A stretch of DNA of 64,000 nucleotides from CAUZFZ01 sp963579025 (GCA_963579025.1 CAUZFZ010000003.1:77910-141909); one strand, 5' to 3'. Shown: positions 45,360 through 54,127, numbered from the stretch's first letter. Translations and numbers: made by a program. The notes: a model not told the origin generated them from the sequence alone.

Positions 45360-46010
45360 ATGAAGTTACCCGGTTTCGATTCCGTTCGGCGGACGTTGTT
45401 GACGCGACAGGGAGTCCTGATTGCTGGACTGTTGCTGCTGGCTGGTTGTGCCGAATCGGACGCACCCCCAACGGTCGGGTCAGTGCCACAGCCGGAGCCG
45501 TCAACAGTCACACTGGAAGTGCAGTCTCCGGTAGAGACCGACAAACTCATTGCGAGTCACCAAGGCAAGATCGTTGTCGTCGACCTGTGGACCTTGTGGT
45601 GAGACCACTGCGTCGCGGAACTCCCGCACCTTCTGCAGTTGCAGAAGAAGTATCCGAACGAGCTGGTCACGATTTCGCTCAACCTCGATCACGACGAGGC
45701 GAACGTACCACCGCCAGAAGAACTGCAAAAGGAAGTGCGCGACAAGCTTGTCGAGCTGAAGCTGGAGATTACGAATGTGATGTCCAGCGAGGCCTACGAA
45801 GATGTGCTCGCGCGTCACGACATGTTCTCGCTGCCCGCGGCGATTGTTTACGACCGCGACGGCAAAGAGTTCCGCAAGTTCGAAGGAGACCTGAGCTACG
45901 AAGAGCAGGTCTTTCCTCTGATCGCCGAGATGCTGTCTGCGTCTGACGACGGAGCCGCGGCGGCTGAACCCAGTGAAGATGTTCCACCAGCAACGGGAAC
46001 ACAGGACTGA
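45360..46010 (+). CDS. TlpA-like lipoprotein, selenoprotein candidate with UDHC motif
   Basis: A 216-residue frame with an in-frame TGA at codon 81. Lipobox LAGC (Cys30) leads into a thioredoxin domain: KIVVVDLWTLW-TGA-DHCVAELPHLLQLQKKY, with cis-Pro loop SLPAAIVYDRDGKE. The TGA falls exactly on the first Cys of the CxxC, so Sec81-x-x-Cys84 is predicted. The Cys paralogue at 41908 (WSTFCEPC) aligns over this stretch. A 7-bp hairpin with an AGTT loop follows 34 nt after the TGA and fits a bacterial SECIS. A conventional call would stop at 45602 and miss the catalytic domain. Sec insertion is inferred; a pseudogene is the alternative, but 130 codons stay open. Confidence 0.82.
45600..45602 (+). 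other. in-frame TGA, probable selenocysteine codon
   Basis: TGA at codon 81 of the 45360-46010 gene, in the context TTG TGG TGA GAC CAC TGC, at the first position of the thioredoxin-type redox motif. Confidence 0.8.
45630..45647 (+). promoter_or_regulatory. bacterial SECIS candidate hairpin
   Basis: Perfect 7-bp stem CTTCTGC (45630-45636) and GCAGAAG (45641-45647) with the tetraloop AGTT. The loop begins 35 nt after the TGA and has G followed by U in it, matching what I recall of the bacterial SECIS consensus (loop about 16-37 nt downstream, G in the first two loop positions). It is inside the coding frame, as bacterial SECIS elements are. Confidence 0.65.
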
Positions 46011-46272
46011 ACGTGACCACGCCGACCATAGCGCGGCTTGCTCAACAGCAGACCGAAACACGCGCAGCGCAGTTCCGGCACGTGGTCCTGAACTCGAACA
46101 ACACAGTTTGACTGCCTCGGCGAAGCGGCGCTGACCGGGAGAAGTCCGTGATGAGCTGAAGAAGATTCCGTTTCACTGTATATATCTACCGGTGTCAACG
46201 GTTGGCGACTCCAACCGGGGGCTGTTCCGAAGAGTGTTTTGTCCGTTCTTCCCGGTCACTCTGGAGATTTCC

Positions 46273-47484
46273 ATGCAGTTTCGCACGTTACAACTTTCGT
46301 TGATCGTAACCCTGAACACGGCCCTCCTGCTGTCTTCCGGTGTCAGTCGCGGTGATGAACAGAAGCCGGCGACAGAATCAAAAGTTGAGGTGGCGAAAGC
46401 TGATCCATTCGCCGTACCCGAGGATGCTTCGCCGCAAGAGCTTTTCGCGTTCATTGGAAAAGTGCAGAAGATGCGTCCGAAAGTGCGGACAGCTCAGGCG
46501 TACTCTCAGCACTTCAAGGCCGCGTATGGGGCAATCATCGAGGCGTCGGATCAGATTCTCAAAACGGATGACTTGAGTGACGCGGACGAAGTACGAGCAT
46601 CGACCCTCCGGATCGAAACCTTGCGGCGTCTGATTCGATACGACCGCAGCGTGAAAAAGGAAACGCTCAGCTTTGCTGCGAAATTGAAGGCGGATTCACG
46701 AGAGAAGCTTGCCAATCTCGGTGAGTATCACTCTCTGAGCATTCGCACGGAAGATGTGCCTCGAATGACCGATGACGAACGCCGCGCGTTTACGGACGAG
46801 GTGTTCGCGTTTCCCAAACGCATCGGAGTCACGTCGCAGTCACTTGGCGTGGCCGGAGGACTCGCGCGAAGCCTCGAAAGGATTGGCAAACTCGAAGAAG
46901 CTGCCGTGGCCAGTCTGGCTGTGGGCGATCTGGCTGAAGAGGCCAAGGATGACCGGATTCGAAGTTACGCACCGAAATTCAAAGGTGCGGCACGACGTCT
47001 GCGATTGCCCGGGAATGTCATGGAGTTGAAGGGAACGACATTCGATGGCGAAGAATTCGATCTGGCGTCGCTTCGCGGCAAGGTCGTGCTTGTCGATTTC
47101 TGGGCGACCTGGTGTGGCCCCTGTCTCGCCGAGATACCTAATCAACAGAAAATGCACGCCGCCTACAAAGATCGCGGTTTTGAGATTCTGGCGATCAATA
47201 TGGACCGTGACAAAGTGCGGATGAAGAAATACGTCGACGACAAAGACCTGAGCTGGTTGCAGCTCGTCAACTTCAATCCGAAGACAACAAGCTGGAACAA
47301 CCCAATTGCCGTCGAGTTCGGCGTCATGTCGATTCCCGCAACGATCATGATTGATCGCGAGGGAAAAGTGGTTTCGCTTCGCTGCCGCGGAAAAATACTC
47401 GACCAGATGCTGGTCAAGCTGATCGGTCCGGTGGAAACAACAGAAACGACAACTACGGAAACGACGACCGGTGCTGATGAATAA
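46273..47484 (+). CDS. exported TlpA-family thiol-disulfide oxidoreductase with helical N-terminal domain
   Basis: A 403-residue exported protein. Signal peptide in residues 1-25 (LQLSLIVTLNTALLLSSGVS), then a helical domain (about 40-245) of unknown family, then a TlpA/ResA thioredoxin domain: GKVVLVDFWATWCGPCLAEIPN with CGPC, FEILAINMDRD, and the cis-Pro loop SIPATIMIDREGK. The C-terminus is a Thr/Glu repeat tail (TTETTTTETTTG). ATG at 46273 with GGAG 8 nt upstream. With CEPC and UDHC proteins nearby, it belongs to a local set of periplasmic redox proteins. Confidence 0.9.
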   Translation: MQFRTLQLSLIVTLNTALLLSSGVSRGDEQKPATESKVEVAKADPFAVPEDASPQELFAFIGKVQKMRPKVRTAQAYSQHFKAAYGAIIEASDQILKTDDLSDADEVRASTLRIETLRRLIRYDRSVKKETLSFAAKLKADSREKLANLGEYHSLSIRTEDVPRMTDDERRAFTDEVFAFPKRIGVTSQSLGVAGGLARSLERIGKLEEAAVASLAVGDLAEEAKDDRIRSYAPKFKGAARRLRLPGNVMELKGTTFDGEEFDLASLRGKVVLVDFWATWCGPCLAEIPNQQKMHAAYKDRGFEILAINMDRDKVRMKKYVDDKDLSWLQLVNFNPKTTSWNNPIAVEFGVMSIPATIMIDREGKVVSLRCRGKILDQMLVKLIGPVETTETTTTETTTGADE

Positions 47485-47532
47485 TGTTCGGTAGCCGCGT
47501 GTAACACCGCTGGCACACACATGCACGCATGC

Positions 47533-47568
47533 AAACGGCCGAGGCGAATCACTTCGCCTCGGCCGTTT
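47533..47568. terminator. bidirectional terminator
   Basis: A 15-bp perfect stem, AAACGGCCGAGGCGA (47533-47547) and TCGCCTCGGCCGTTT (47554-47568), with a 6-nt loop. A-rich left end and T-rich right end suit termination in both directions between the convergent TlpA and BON-domain genes. Confidence 0.85.
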
Positions 47569-47591
47569 TGCGTCACTCACTCAATTCAGTG

Positions 47592-49004
47592 TTACCAGTT
47601 CTTGGGATCGAGGTACCAGAACCACTTCTCGGTCCGTGGATTGAAGTTCAGGTTCCACGAGCCGTCATCCCATTCCATCTGTACCTGTCGCCAGCCCAGC
47701 GGGACTTGCGGATAGGGGTAGAACGGTCCGACGTATGGCCAGGCACTCGCACTGTATTGCTTGGGATAACTCAGCGAGGCGTAGTTCGGGTACGAGGCGT
47801 AAGTTGGCCATGAGTACTCCGGGAGGTTCGGCAGGTCGTATGCCAGATGCGACGGAGCTCCGCCACCATGAGCACGCTGGCCAGGACCGGCCCCTGGGGG
47901 AACCATCATCTGAGGCCCACCGGGTCCACCCGGTATCCCCGGGCCTCCAGGGCCACCCTGCATCGCCGGGCCACCGGGGCCGCCAGGGCCGGGTTGCTGG
48001 TACGCGACAGGCCGAATCGCCGACGGCGGCGGTCCGAAGGTGATCTGGTTGTTGACGTTCTGCACACCCGGAACGCTCATGACGATTTGCTGGGCGAACA
48101 TCTTCAACTGGGGATGAGCGACCTGACCGGTGAGTGTGGCCAGTCCGTTGTTGTACCGGACTTCGACGTCCATCCCGTTGATCTGATACTGACCGATCGC
48201 CTGAGCGATTTGCTCGGCCATAGCCTGATTCGAGCTGGCAGCAGGGCTGGCACCAGACGGGGCATTGAATTGAGCAGGCTGGATTGGTGACCGCATGCCC
48301 GGTGCGGCAAGTCGGTTGTCGACCTGTCGCACGAACGGGTTCTGCGACACGACCTGAGTGATCATGGCGACCTGCTGCGGGTCCTGTACCGAGCCAGTCA
48401 GGGTCGCAATCCCTCGCTGGAACTTCAGATCAACTTTGTGACCTCGGAGACCCATCTGGCTGATTGCCTGACCGATTTCGACGGCAACCTGCTGTTCGCT
48501 GGGTGCGCTTGACGGTGTCGACTGTGGACGCCGATTGCCAAACGACTTCAGGCGACTGAAGAACCCGGTCCGCTTGATCTGTGAGGGCTGTCGAGCAGTC
48601 GCACTCTGAGCGGCGGGTGCCGCCGGTGCATTGAATGCTGCCTGTTGGATGTCGCTCGCCGGAGTCGCGGCGGACGGTGTCTGTTCGAGAACGGTCAGTT
48701 GATTCTGCACGGAGTTGATACCGGGGACCTGAGAGGCAACCTGAGAGGCCATCTCTTTCTGCCGGGCATCGGCGATTTTTCCACCCAAGCGGCAAACGCC
48801 GTCCTGCACGACAATCTCGATGTCAAAGCCACGCAGCTTTTGAGCCCGCAACTGTTGTGCGACCTGCTCAGCAATCTGCTGGTTGCGAGCATCCGCAGTC
48901 TGAGCCGCCAGCTCTGAGTTCAGGAAGGGGAACGGACCGATCGCAACTCCCGCGGTCGCGGCGGCAATGCCCAGTGACAGGACCCATTTTCGATAACGCA
49001 ACAT
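47592..49004 (-). CDS. exported protein with three BON domains and a Gly/Pro-rich region
   Basis: A 470-residue exported protein. ATG at 49004 with AAGGAGA 9 nt upstream; signal peptide LSLGIAAATAGVAIGPF. Three BON domains follow (QKLRGFDIEIVVQDGVCRLGG; GLRGHKVDLKFQRGIATLTG; YQINGMDVEVRYNNGLATLTG), each ending in a V-N/D-N-x-L/I-type turn. Then comes a Gly-Gly-Pro repeat stretch (GPGGPGGPAMQGGPGGPG) and a Tyr/Pro-rich tail ending in WYFLDPKNW-like aromatic residues. BON domains bind phospholipid or act in envelope stability. The collagen-like insert suggests a surface or periplasmic scaffold. Confidence 0.9.
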   Translation of the reverse strand: MLRYRKWVLSLGIAAATAGVAIGPFPFLNSELAAQTADARNQQIAEQVAQQLRAQKLRGFDIEIVVQDGVCRLGGKIADARQKEMASQVASQVPGINSVQNQLTVLEQTPSAATPASDIQQAAFNAPAAPAAQSATARQPSQIKRTGFFSRLKSFGNRRPQSTPSSAPSEQQVAVEIGQAISQMGLRGHKVDLKFQRGIATLTGSVQDPQQVAMITQVVSQNPFVRQVDNRLAAPGMRSPIQPAQFNAPSGASPAASSNQAMAEQIAQAIGQYQINGMDVEVRYNNGLATLTGQVAHPQLKMFAQQIVMSVPGVQNVNNQITFGPPPSAIRPVAYQQPGPGGPGGPAMQGGPGGPGIPGGPGGPQMMVPPGAGPGQRAHGGGAPSHLAYDLPNLPEYSWPTYASYPNYASLSYPKQYSASAWPYVGPFYPYPQVPLGWRQVQMEWDDGSWNLNFNPRTEKWFWYLDPKNW

Positions 49005-49326
49005 GGACTCGCTCTCCTTATGTTCCTGGTCGCCCCCGTTTGACGCGCCGAACTGGTGTTCGTCTCGACAGATCGGAACCGCTGCCGTCGATGTGGTCAC
49101 AGGTCGAGCACCGGCGGACTGATTCCACAGACCACACCATGGTTGCTCATCCTGTTTCATCGGCTAACAGAGTCCGGTTGCACAGACTTTTCCTGTTATC
49201 TGGGTCAAAACAGTTAATCGGGTCGTAATCCCTTTCGAGTCTGGAGATGACCGGCCTCATCCGCATGTCATCGTCGATACGATGAATTGATACGTCGGAA
49301 CCCCACTCCAGTCCCGGAGATGCAGC
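49005..49326. other. divergent promoter region
   Basis: About 322 bases between the BON-domain gene and the secreted Tyr/Gln-rich gene. No supported gene. GGAGA lies about 8 nt before the ATG at 49327 and AAGGAGA before the BON gene. No clear hairpin or repeat. Confidence 0.4.
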
Positions 49327-50040
49327 ATGCGGACTGTTCTTCCCCTGACCCTGATGGCCGTCCTGGCCACCCCGTTGCATGCCCAGGTTGTGCGGGCCGT
49401 GGGAGTCGCGTCGTCACAACCTGCTGCCACGTACCAGCAGAACCAGAACGAATTCGGGGCGACGATTTTCTATAGTTCGCCGTCTCGTCAGGTTGCGCCA
49501 CCCTCCGGGCAGCCCGTGCAATATCCAACCGTTTACGGCCAATACCCAACAGCCTACGGACAGTATCCGTCACAGCAGGCAGGAACGGGCGTGCCACCGG
49601 GTTCAGTCGCGACTCAGGGACAGGCCGGGACAGCGCCGCCGGGATATCCGCAGACTCGGGCAGCACAACAGCAGGCTGCCCGCGGCCAACAATCGCGACG
49701 CGGGCAACGGGCCGATCAGCGTGACGTTCGCGATCAGGACCGGAACAAGAGGCAGCAGCAGTTGCCTGTCTATATCCCTGATCCGGCGACGGAACGGTTC
49801 TTCCGCAACCTGTATGGCCACCGTCGCTCGACATTCAATCAGAGCCAGCAAGGCTACACGCTGCAGGGACTTTCGCGAGCCAATCAGAATACGTACGGCT
49901 ACTCGCAGTACGGTCAGACACGTTACGGCCAGAGTTATTCAAACCCCGGCTTCCAGAACCAGAGCACCTACAACCAGAGCCAGCACAACTACAGCCTGCA
50001 CAATGTTGTCGTGCCGGGCAGCAACTTCTGGCGATATTGA
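49327..50040 (+). CDS. secreted Gln/Tyr-rich low-complexity protein
   Basis: A 237-residue protein with a signal peptide (VLPLTLMAVLATPLHAQ) and a mature part dominated by Gln, Tyr, Gly, Ser and Asn. Repeated YGQYP units lie at about 61-81, an Arg/Gln-rich segment in the middle, and a C-terminal set of NQSQ, YGQ and NQSTYN repeats ending NVVVPGSNFWRY. It has no known enzymatic domain. Such repeats suggest an amyloid-like or adhesive surface protein, but that is only an inference from composition. Confidence 0.65.
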   Translation: MRTVLPLTLMAVLATPLHAQVVRAVGVASSQPAATYQQNQNEFGATIFYSSPSRQVAPPSGQPVQYPTVYGQYPTAYGQYPSQQAGTGVPPGSVATQGQAGTAPPGYPQTRAAQQQAARGQQSRRGQRADQRDVRDQDRNKRQQQLPVYIPDPATERFFRNLYGHRRSTFNQSQQGYTLQGLSRANQNTYGYSQYGQTRYGQSYSNPGFQNQSTYNQSQHNYSLHNVVVPGSNFWRY

Positions 50041-50152
50041 GACCGAAGTCCCGGCATGCGATCGCCTGGCTTGAGTTTTCAGAGCGTAGCTTTCAGTGTT
50101 CCGCACATCGGATCACTCGTCAGTTGCACTGAGAACCGCCAGGAAGACCACC

Positions 50153-50914
50153 ATGATTCTCGACCAGTTCAAACTGGATGGACGCGTTGCCATTGTGACC
50201 GGGTCCAGCCGCGGCATCGGGCAGGCTCTCGCCTGGGGACTGGCTCAGGCCGGTGCTGATGTCGCCTGCATCACACGGTCGGGCAACGCGGCAGACACGC
50301 GTCAACTCGTCGAGGGATGCGGCCGAAAGTTCCTGGACATCGCCGCCGATCTGGGCGACCCGGACGCGCGACCCGGCCTGGTCCAGAAGGTCGTTGATGA
50401 ACTGGGTCGCGTCGACATTCTGGTGAACAACGCCGGAGTCACTCATCGACACCCTCCCGGCGAGTATCCGCTGGATGAATGGCGCTATCTGCTGGAAGTG
50501 CATCTGCACGCGGCGTTCGAACTCTCGACGCAGGCGGCCGAATTCATGGCTATTCGCGGTCGCGGCAAGATCATCAACATCGGGTCGCTGATGTCGTTTG
50601 AGGGCGGTCTGAACATCTCGGCGTACACATCGGCAAAACACGCGCTGGCGGGCCTGACGAAGTCACTCGCGACGTCATGGGCAAGCCAGAGCATCAACGT
50701 CAATTGCATCTGCCCCGGCTACATCGAAACCGAACTGGCCGGACCTCTGCAAAGTGACCCGGTTCGAGGGCCACAGATTCTGGATCGCATCCCCGCCGGA
50801 CGCTGGGGACAGCCGGACGAGCTGGCGGGCCTGTGCGTGTTTCTTGCAAGCCACGCGTCAAACTACATGCACGGCAGCATCATCCCGATCGACGGCGGCT
50901 GGTTGTCGCGCTGA
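50153..50914 (+). CDS. short-chain dehydrogenase/reductase (KduD-like)
   Basis: A 253-residue SDR enzyme. NAD(P) motif TGSSRGIGQALAWGLAQAG, NNAGVTHRHP, catalytic Ser in INIGSLMSFEGG, Tyr-x-x-x-Lys in YTSAKHAL, and the CPGYIETEL loop. The C-terminal SIIPIDGGWLSR is typical. Overall it resembles 2-deoxy-D-gluconate 3-dehydrogenase (KduD) or gluconate 5-dehydrogenase, acting in sugar-acid breakdown, but substrate choice in this family cannot be fixed from sequence. ATG at 50153 with AGGAAG upstream is the natural start. Confidence 0.9.
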   Translation: MILDQFKLDGRVAIVTGSSRGIGQALAWGLAQAGADVACITRSGNAADTRQLVEGCGRKFLDIAADLGDPDARPGLVQKVVDELGRVDILVNNAGVTHRHPPGEYPLDEWRYLLEVHLHAAFELSTQAAEFMAIRGRGKIINIGSLMSFEGGLNISAYTSAKHALAGLTKSLATSWASQSINVNCICPGYIETELAGPLQSDPVRGPQILDRIPAGRWGQPDELAGLCVFLASHASNYMHGSIIPIDGGWLSR

Positions 50915-50939
50915 GCCGATCCGTCGTTCGTTGGGTGCA

Positions 50940-51062
50940 ATTTGTCATTAGTTATTTGTCATCTCTCAAGGTCAATGGACAGCGTTCATGAACGCGGCGC
51001 ACATCCCGCGACCTGCAGGACAGCAATGACAAATGACTATTGACAAATAACTAATGACAAAT
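50940..51062. repeat. long-spaced inverted repeat (ATTTGTCATTAGTTATTTGTCA)
   Basis: A perfect 22-bp inverted repeat, 50940-50961 and 51041-51062, separated by 79 bp. The arms are AT-rich, unlike the GC-rich neighbours. It lies between the convergent SDR and DPP-IV-like genes. It may be a small non-autonomous element (MITE-like). Confidence 0.8.
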
Positions 51063-51081
51063 GACAGCACCATCGGCACAG

Positions 51082-53355
51082 TTAGTCTGAAGCCCGCGGC
51101 GGAAGTTTCTCTTCAAGGTAGCGAGTCATCAGTCCGCGCAGATGCCGGGTCGTGTTCTTTCCCTCGCGAATCGCGTGCGTCCGGTACGGGTAAGCCATCA
51201 TGGTGAATGGCTTGTTGTGCCGAACCAGCTCGTTGATCAGCATCTCGGTCGTCTGATAGTGACAATTGTCGTCACCCGTTCCGTGGATGAGCAGCAGGTT
51301 TCCTTTGAGCTGCTTTGCAAAGTTCATCGCCGAACCGTCGCGATACCCGGCGACGTTGTCGTTGGGCAGACCCATGTAGCGTTCCTGATAAATCGTGTCG
51401 TAGTACCTCTGATTGGGAACGGGCGCGATTGAGATGGCGGTGTGGTACAGGTCCGGGTATTTGAAGATCGCCTGCAGACTGGATGAACCACCGCCGCTCC
51501 AGCCCCAGATACCGACGCGTTTCGCATCGATGTACGGTCGCGTACGCAGCATCTCCCGCAGCGCGGCGGCCTGTTCTTTCGCGCTGAGTATTCCAACCTG
51601 GCGATACACGCACTTCCGCCACTCGCGTCCCCGCGGAGCTGGTGTGCCGCGGTTGTCAAAACTCATCACGATGTAGCCGCGCTGAGCCAGCATCTGGTGC
51701 CACAGGTAAGCAGTCCCACGCCAGCGATCCAGAACCGTCTGTCCGGCCGGTTCTCCGTAGACATACACCAGTACTGGATACCGTTTCTGCTCGTCCTTTG
51801 CCGCGTCGAATTCCGGCGGCTTCATGCACCAGCCGTCAAGCTCCACTCCGTCTCCGATATCAACGCGCAGGAATTCAACCGGCTGACGGTGAAGCTTCGC
51901 GACCTTCTTGTGCAACTCCTCGTTGCTCTCCATCACCTTCAGCGATTTATGCTCGGGCAGACTGACGAGACTCGTTGCTGGTGGGCTGTCGAACGACGAC
52001 GACGTGTGGATCGCCAGAGTGCCATCCGGCGAGATTGAATAGTCGTGCGTCCCGGTCATGTCGGAGGGAGTCACTCGACGCAGTCCGTTGCCGTCCAGAC
52101 CGATGGAATACAGATGTCGCTGTGCGGCGCTGTCCGGCGAGGCGATGAAGTACGCCAGCTTTCGCTGCTCATCAACACGGAGCAGCCGAATCACGTCGTA
52201 AGGCCCATCGGTCACCAGTCGATATTCCGACCCATCCGCCGCAACGAGATACAGGTGCCTCCAGCCGTCCTGCTCGCCCAGCCACGTGAAATGCTTCCGG
52301 TCGGACAACCATTGCATTTCGTCGTGAACGTTGACCCATGCGTCGTCGTGCTCTGTCAGAATCGAGCGAGTGACAAAACGTTCTCCGTTGTATTTAGCCA
52401 GCAGAACAGTGTTCGTATTCTGCAGCCGGTTCAGTCGCTGCAGGAAGATCTCGCTCGAATCGCCGCCCCATTCCATGCGGGCCACGTAGTGATCCCGGTT
52501 GTCGCCCTCAAGCGGAATCCAGCGGGTTTTCTGACTGGCAATGTCGACGACACCGACCTGACAGATTGGATTTGTCTGTCCGGTCTTGGGATACGGCAGC
52601 ATCAACAACTCGGGGTAGAGTCCCGCCGTGTTGTTGACCAGCGGAATGCGCGGCACGCCCGTCGTGTCGATTCTCCAATAGGCGATCTTTCGTCCGTCGG
52701 GACTCCAGCGAAAACCGTCACGCAGACCCAGTTCTTCCTCGTAGACCCAGTCGAAAGTGCCGTTGATGACATCTGGCGTTTCGGTCTGAGTGAGCTGGGC
52801 AATGTCTCCACTGAGCAAATCCTCGACGTAGATATTCCGCTCACGCACGTACGCCACGCGATTCGAGTCAGGAGCGAACTTGGCGAACATCAGCGTGGCG
52901 GACGACGCGTCGCCGCCGAGCTTCCGCAGATCGTGGCTGGACAGGTCCAGCACCCAGTAATCCCCGCGCGTCTTGCGTCGCCAGACGCGCTTCGAGTTCG
53001 TGTAGACAAGAACCTTCGACCGGTCCGGCGACAGTGCGTAGCCGTCAATCGCCAGAGTCTCTGATTCGAGCGACGGAGTCAGCCGAGCCGGCGTGACGAG
53101 CACGGTTTCTGAATCGCTGGCCGGATCAACGAGTACAAGGCTGCGACCTTCAATGCCATCGACCGACTTGAGCGTCGTGTACGTCGCTCCGTCCGGCATC
53201 CAGCGGACAGACATACTTTTCGAACTGAATTCGTCACCGTCGTAGATTCGATCCAGCGTCAGGAGACCAGGATCGGGCTTCTCGTCCTCTGCGAAGGACC
53301 GAGTTGAAAGAGCGAGAAGAACAACCAGAAGAAAGCGGCTGAGGCGTTGGTTCAT
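51082..53355 (-). CDS. exported prolyl oligopeptidase-family (DPP-IV-like, S9) peptidase
   Basis: A 757-residue exported peptidase. Signal peptide LVVLLALSTRSFAED. The N-terminal beta-propeller contains the DPP-IV-like DWVYEEELGLRDGFRWSPDGR, whose glutamates hold the substrate amino group. The C-terminal hydrolase domain has the nucleophile in GIWGWSGGGSS (Ser620), the Asp in HGTGDDNCHYQ and the His in YRTHAI. It removes X-Pro or similar dipeptides from N-termini in the periplasm or outside the cell. Length is standard. Confidence 0.93.
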   Translation of the reverse strand: MNQRLSRFLLVVLLALSTRSFAEDEKPDPGLLTLDRIYDGDEFSSKSMSVRWMPDGATYTTLKSVDGIEGRSLVLVDPASDSETVLVTPARLTPSLESETLAIDGYALSPDRSKVLVYTNSKRVWRRKTRGDYWVLDLSSHDLRKLGGDASSATLMFAKFAPDSNRVAYVRERNIYVEDLLSGDIAQLTQTETPDVINGTFDWVYEEELGLRDGFRWSPDGRKIAYWRIDTTGVPRIPLVNNTAGLYPELLMLPYPKTGQTNPICQVGVVDIASQKTRWIPLEGDNRDHYVARMEWGGDSSEIFLQRLNRLQNTNTVLLAKYNGERFVTRSILTEHDDAWVNVHDEMQWLSDRKHFTWLGEQDGWRHLYLVAADGSEYRLVTDGPYDVIRLLRVDEQRKLAYFIASPDSAAQRHLYSIGLDGNGLRRVTPSDMTGTHDYSISPDGTLAIHTSSSFDSPPATSLVSLPEHKSLKVMESNEELHKKVAKLHRQPVEFLRVDIGDGVELDGWCMKPPEFDAAKDEQKRYPVLVYVYGEPAGQTVLDRWRGTAYLWHQMLAQRGYIVMSFDNRGTPAPRGREWRKCVYRQVGILSAKEQAAALREMLRTRPYIDAKRVGIWGWSGGGSSSLQAIFKYPDLYHTAISIAPVPNQRYYDTIYQERYMGLPNDNVAGYRDGSAMNFAKQLKGNLLLIHGTGDDNCHYQTTEMLINELVRHNKPFTMMAYPYRTHAIREGKNTTRHLRGLMTRYLEEKLPPRASD

Positions 53356-53601
53356 TGCGGTTCGTCAGGCACGCAGGGCGTGTTCATCGGGCAGCTAATC
53401 GGTCGGGCGACGACGAAACCGGAGTTCGTTTACCGGAAGTCAATCTGCCACTGGCTGCGCAGGAGTCGATCAAAAAAGACAGAATTCAGGCAGACAGTCT
53501 GACAGATCGACCCTCCCAAGGCTCGAATGAATGCTGTTCTTTCGCCGCCTGGAACCCGTTGGAGACGACTGTGATGCCAGATTGACACAGTCCTACGAAA
53601 A

Positions 53602-53633
53602 AAGCCCGGTATCCTCATGAGGATACCGGGCTT
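53602..53633 (-). terminator. Rho-independent terminator (minus strand)
   Basis: Perfect 16-bp arms (AAGCCCGGTATCCTCA and its complement) preceded on the plus strand by an A run, i.e. on the minus strand the stem is followed by TTTTTT. It lies 30 bp after the stop of the small secreted gene ending at 53663. Confidence 0.88.
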
Positions 53634-53662
53634 CTGAGTCTGCGGTCTTCAGGAAATCCGCG

Positions 53663-54127
53663 TCAGGGATTCGTGAAGTCGTTGAACGGGTTGTTGTTGC
53701 TGTCGGGGTTGTATTGTCCTTCGCCCGCCTGGTACCGACGCCAGTGGAACCAGTCGAGTTTCACGATTGACCACGGCGGAGCGTAGTCCCAGCCCCATGT
53801 TCCCTCGGTGGCGTAGTTGCGTTGATCGCGGTCACCCCAGGCGGCACCACCGCCGACGTAGTAGCCGTCGTAATGCCAGTCATCCTGGCACGCGGCCCAC
53901 GGGGCGATCAGATGCGGATTACCGGCGCGGCACAGACGTTCCCAGTTCGTGCCCAGGGGCTTGTACTTCCACTCGTGGTAGCCGAAGAACCCGGTCCGTG
54001 GATCAAGATCGACCTTCTTCTTCAATCGTTCCCAGAATCCAGGCGGGTCATGCGCCTCCACCGTGGCCGTCCAGCCACCAAGCAGAAATCCGGTCAATAC
54101 GACGGCGAAGCAAATTCGATGAGACAT
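53663..54127 (-). CDS. secreted aromatic-rich protein of unknown function
   Basis: A 154-residue exported protein: signal peptide SHRICFAVVLTGFLLGGWTATVEA, then a Trp/Tyr/Gly-rich mature part (FFGYHEWKYKPLGTNWERLC; DDWHYDGYYVGGGAAWGDRD) ending in an Asn-rich tail. I do not recognise the family. Two cysteines (in LCRAGN and ACQDD) may form a disulfide. ATG at 54127 is the likely start; 54136 also possible. It ends with a strong terminator. Small planctomycete envelope proteins often look like this. Confidence 0.7.
   Translation of the reverse strand: MSHRICFAVVLTGFLLGGWTATVEAHDPPGFWERLKKKVDLDPRTGFFGYHEWKYKPLGTNWERLCRAGNPHLIAPWAACQDDWHYDGYYVGGGAAWGDRDQRNYATEGTWGWDYAPPWSIVKLDWFHWRRYQAGEGQYNPDSNNNPFNDFTNP

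Noticed and set aside
45639..46010. A separate gene starting after the TGA at 45600
   Set aside because: Same frame as the lipoprotein start at 45360, lacks a start context and would lose the N-terminal half of a thioredoxin domain.
52045..53064. 339-residue plus-strand frame opposite the DPP-IV-like gene
   Set aside because: Antisense of a coherent S9 peptidase, with no signature of its own.
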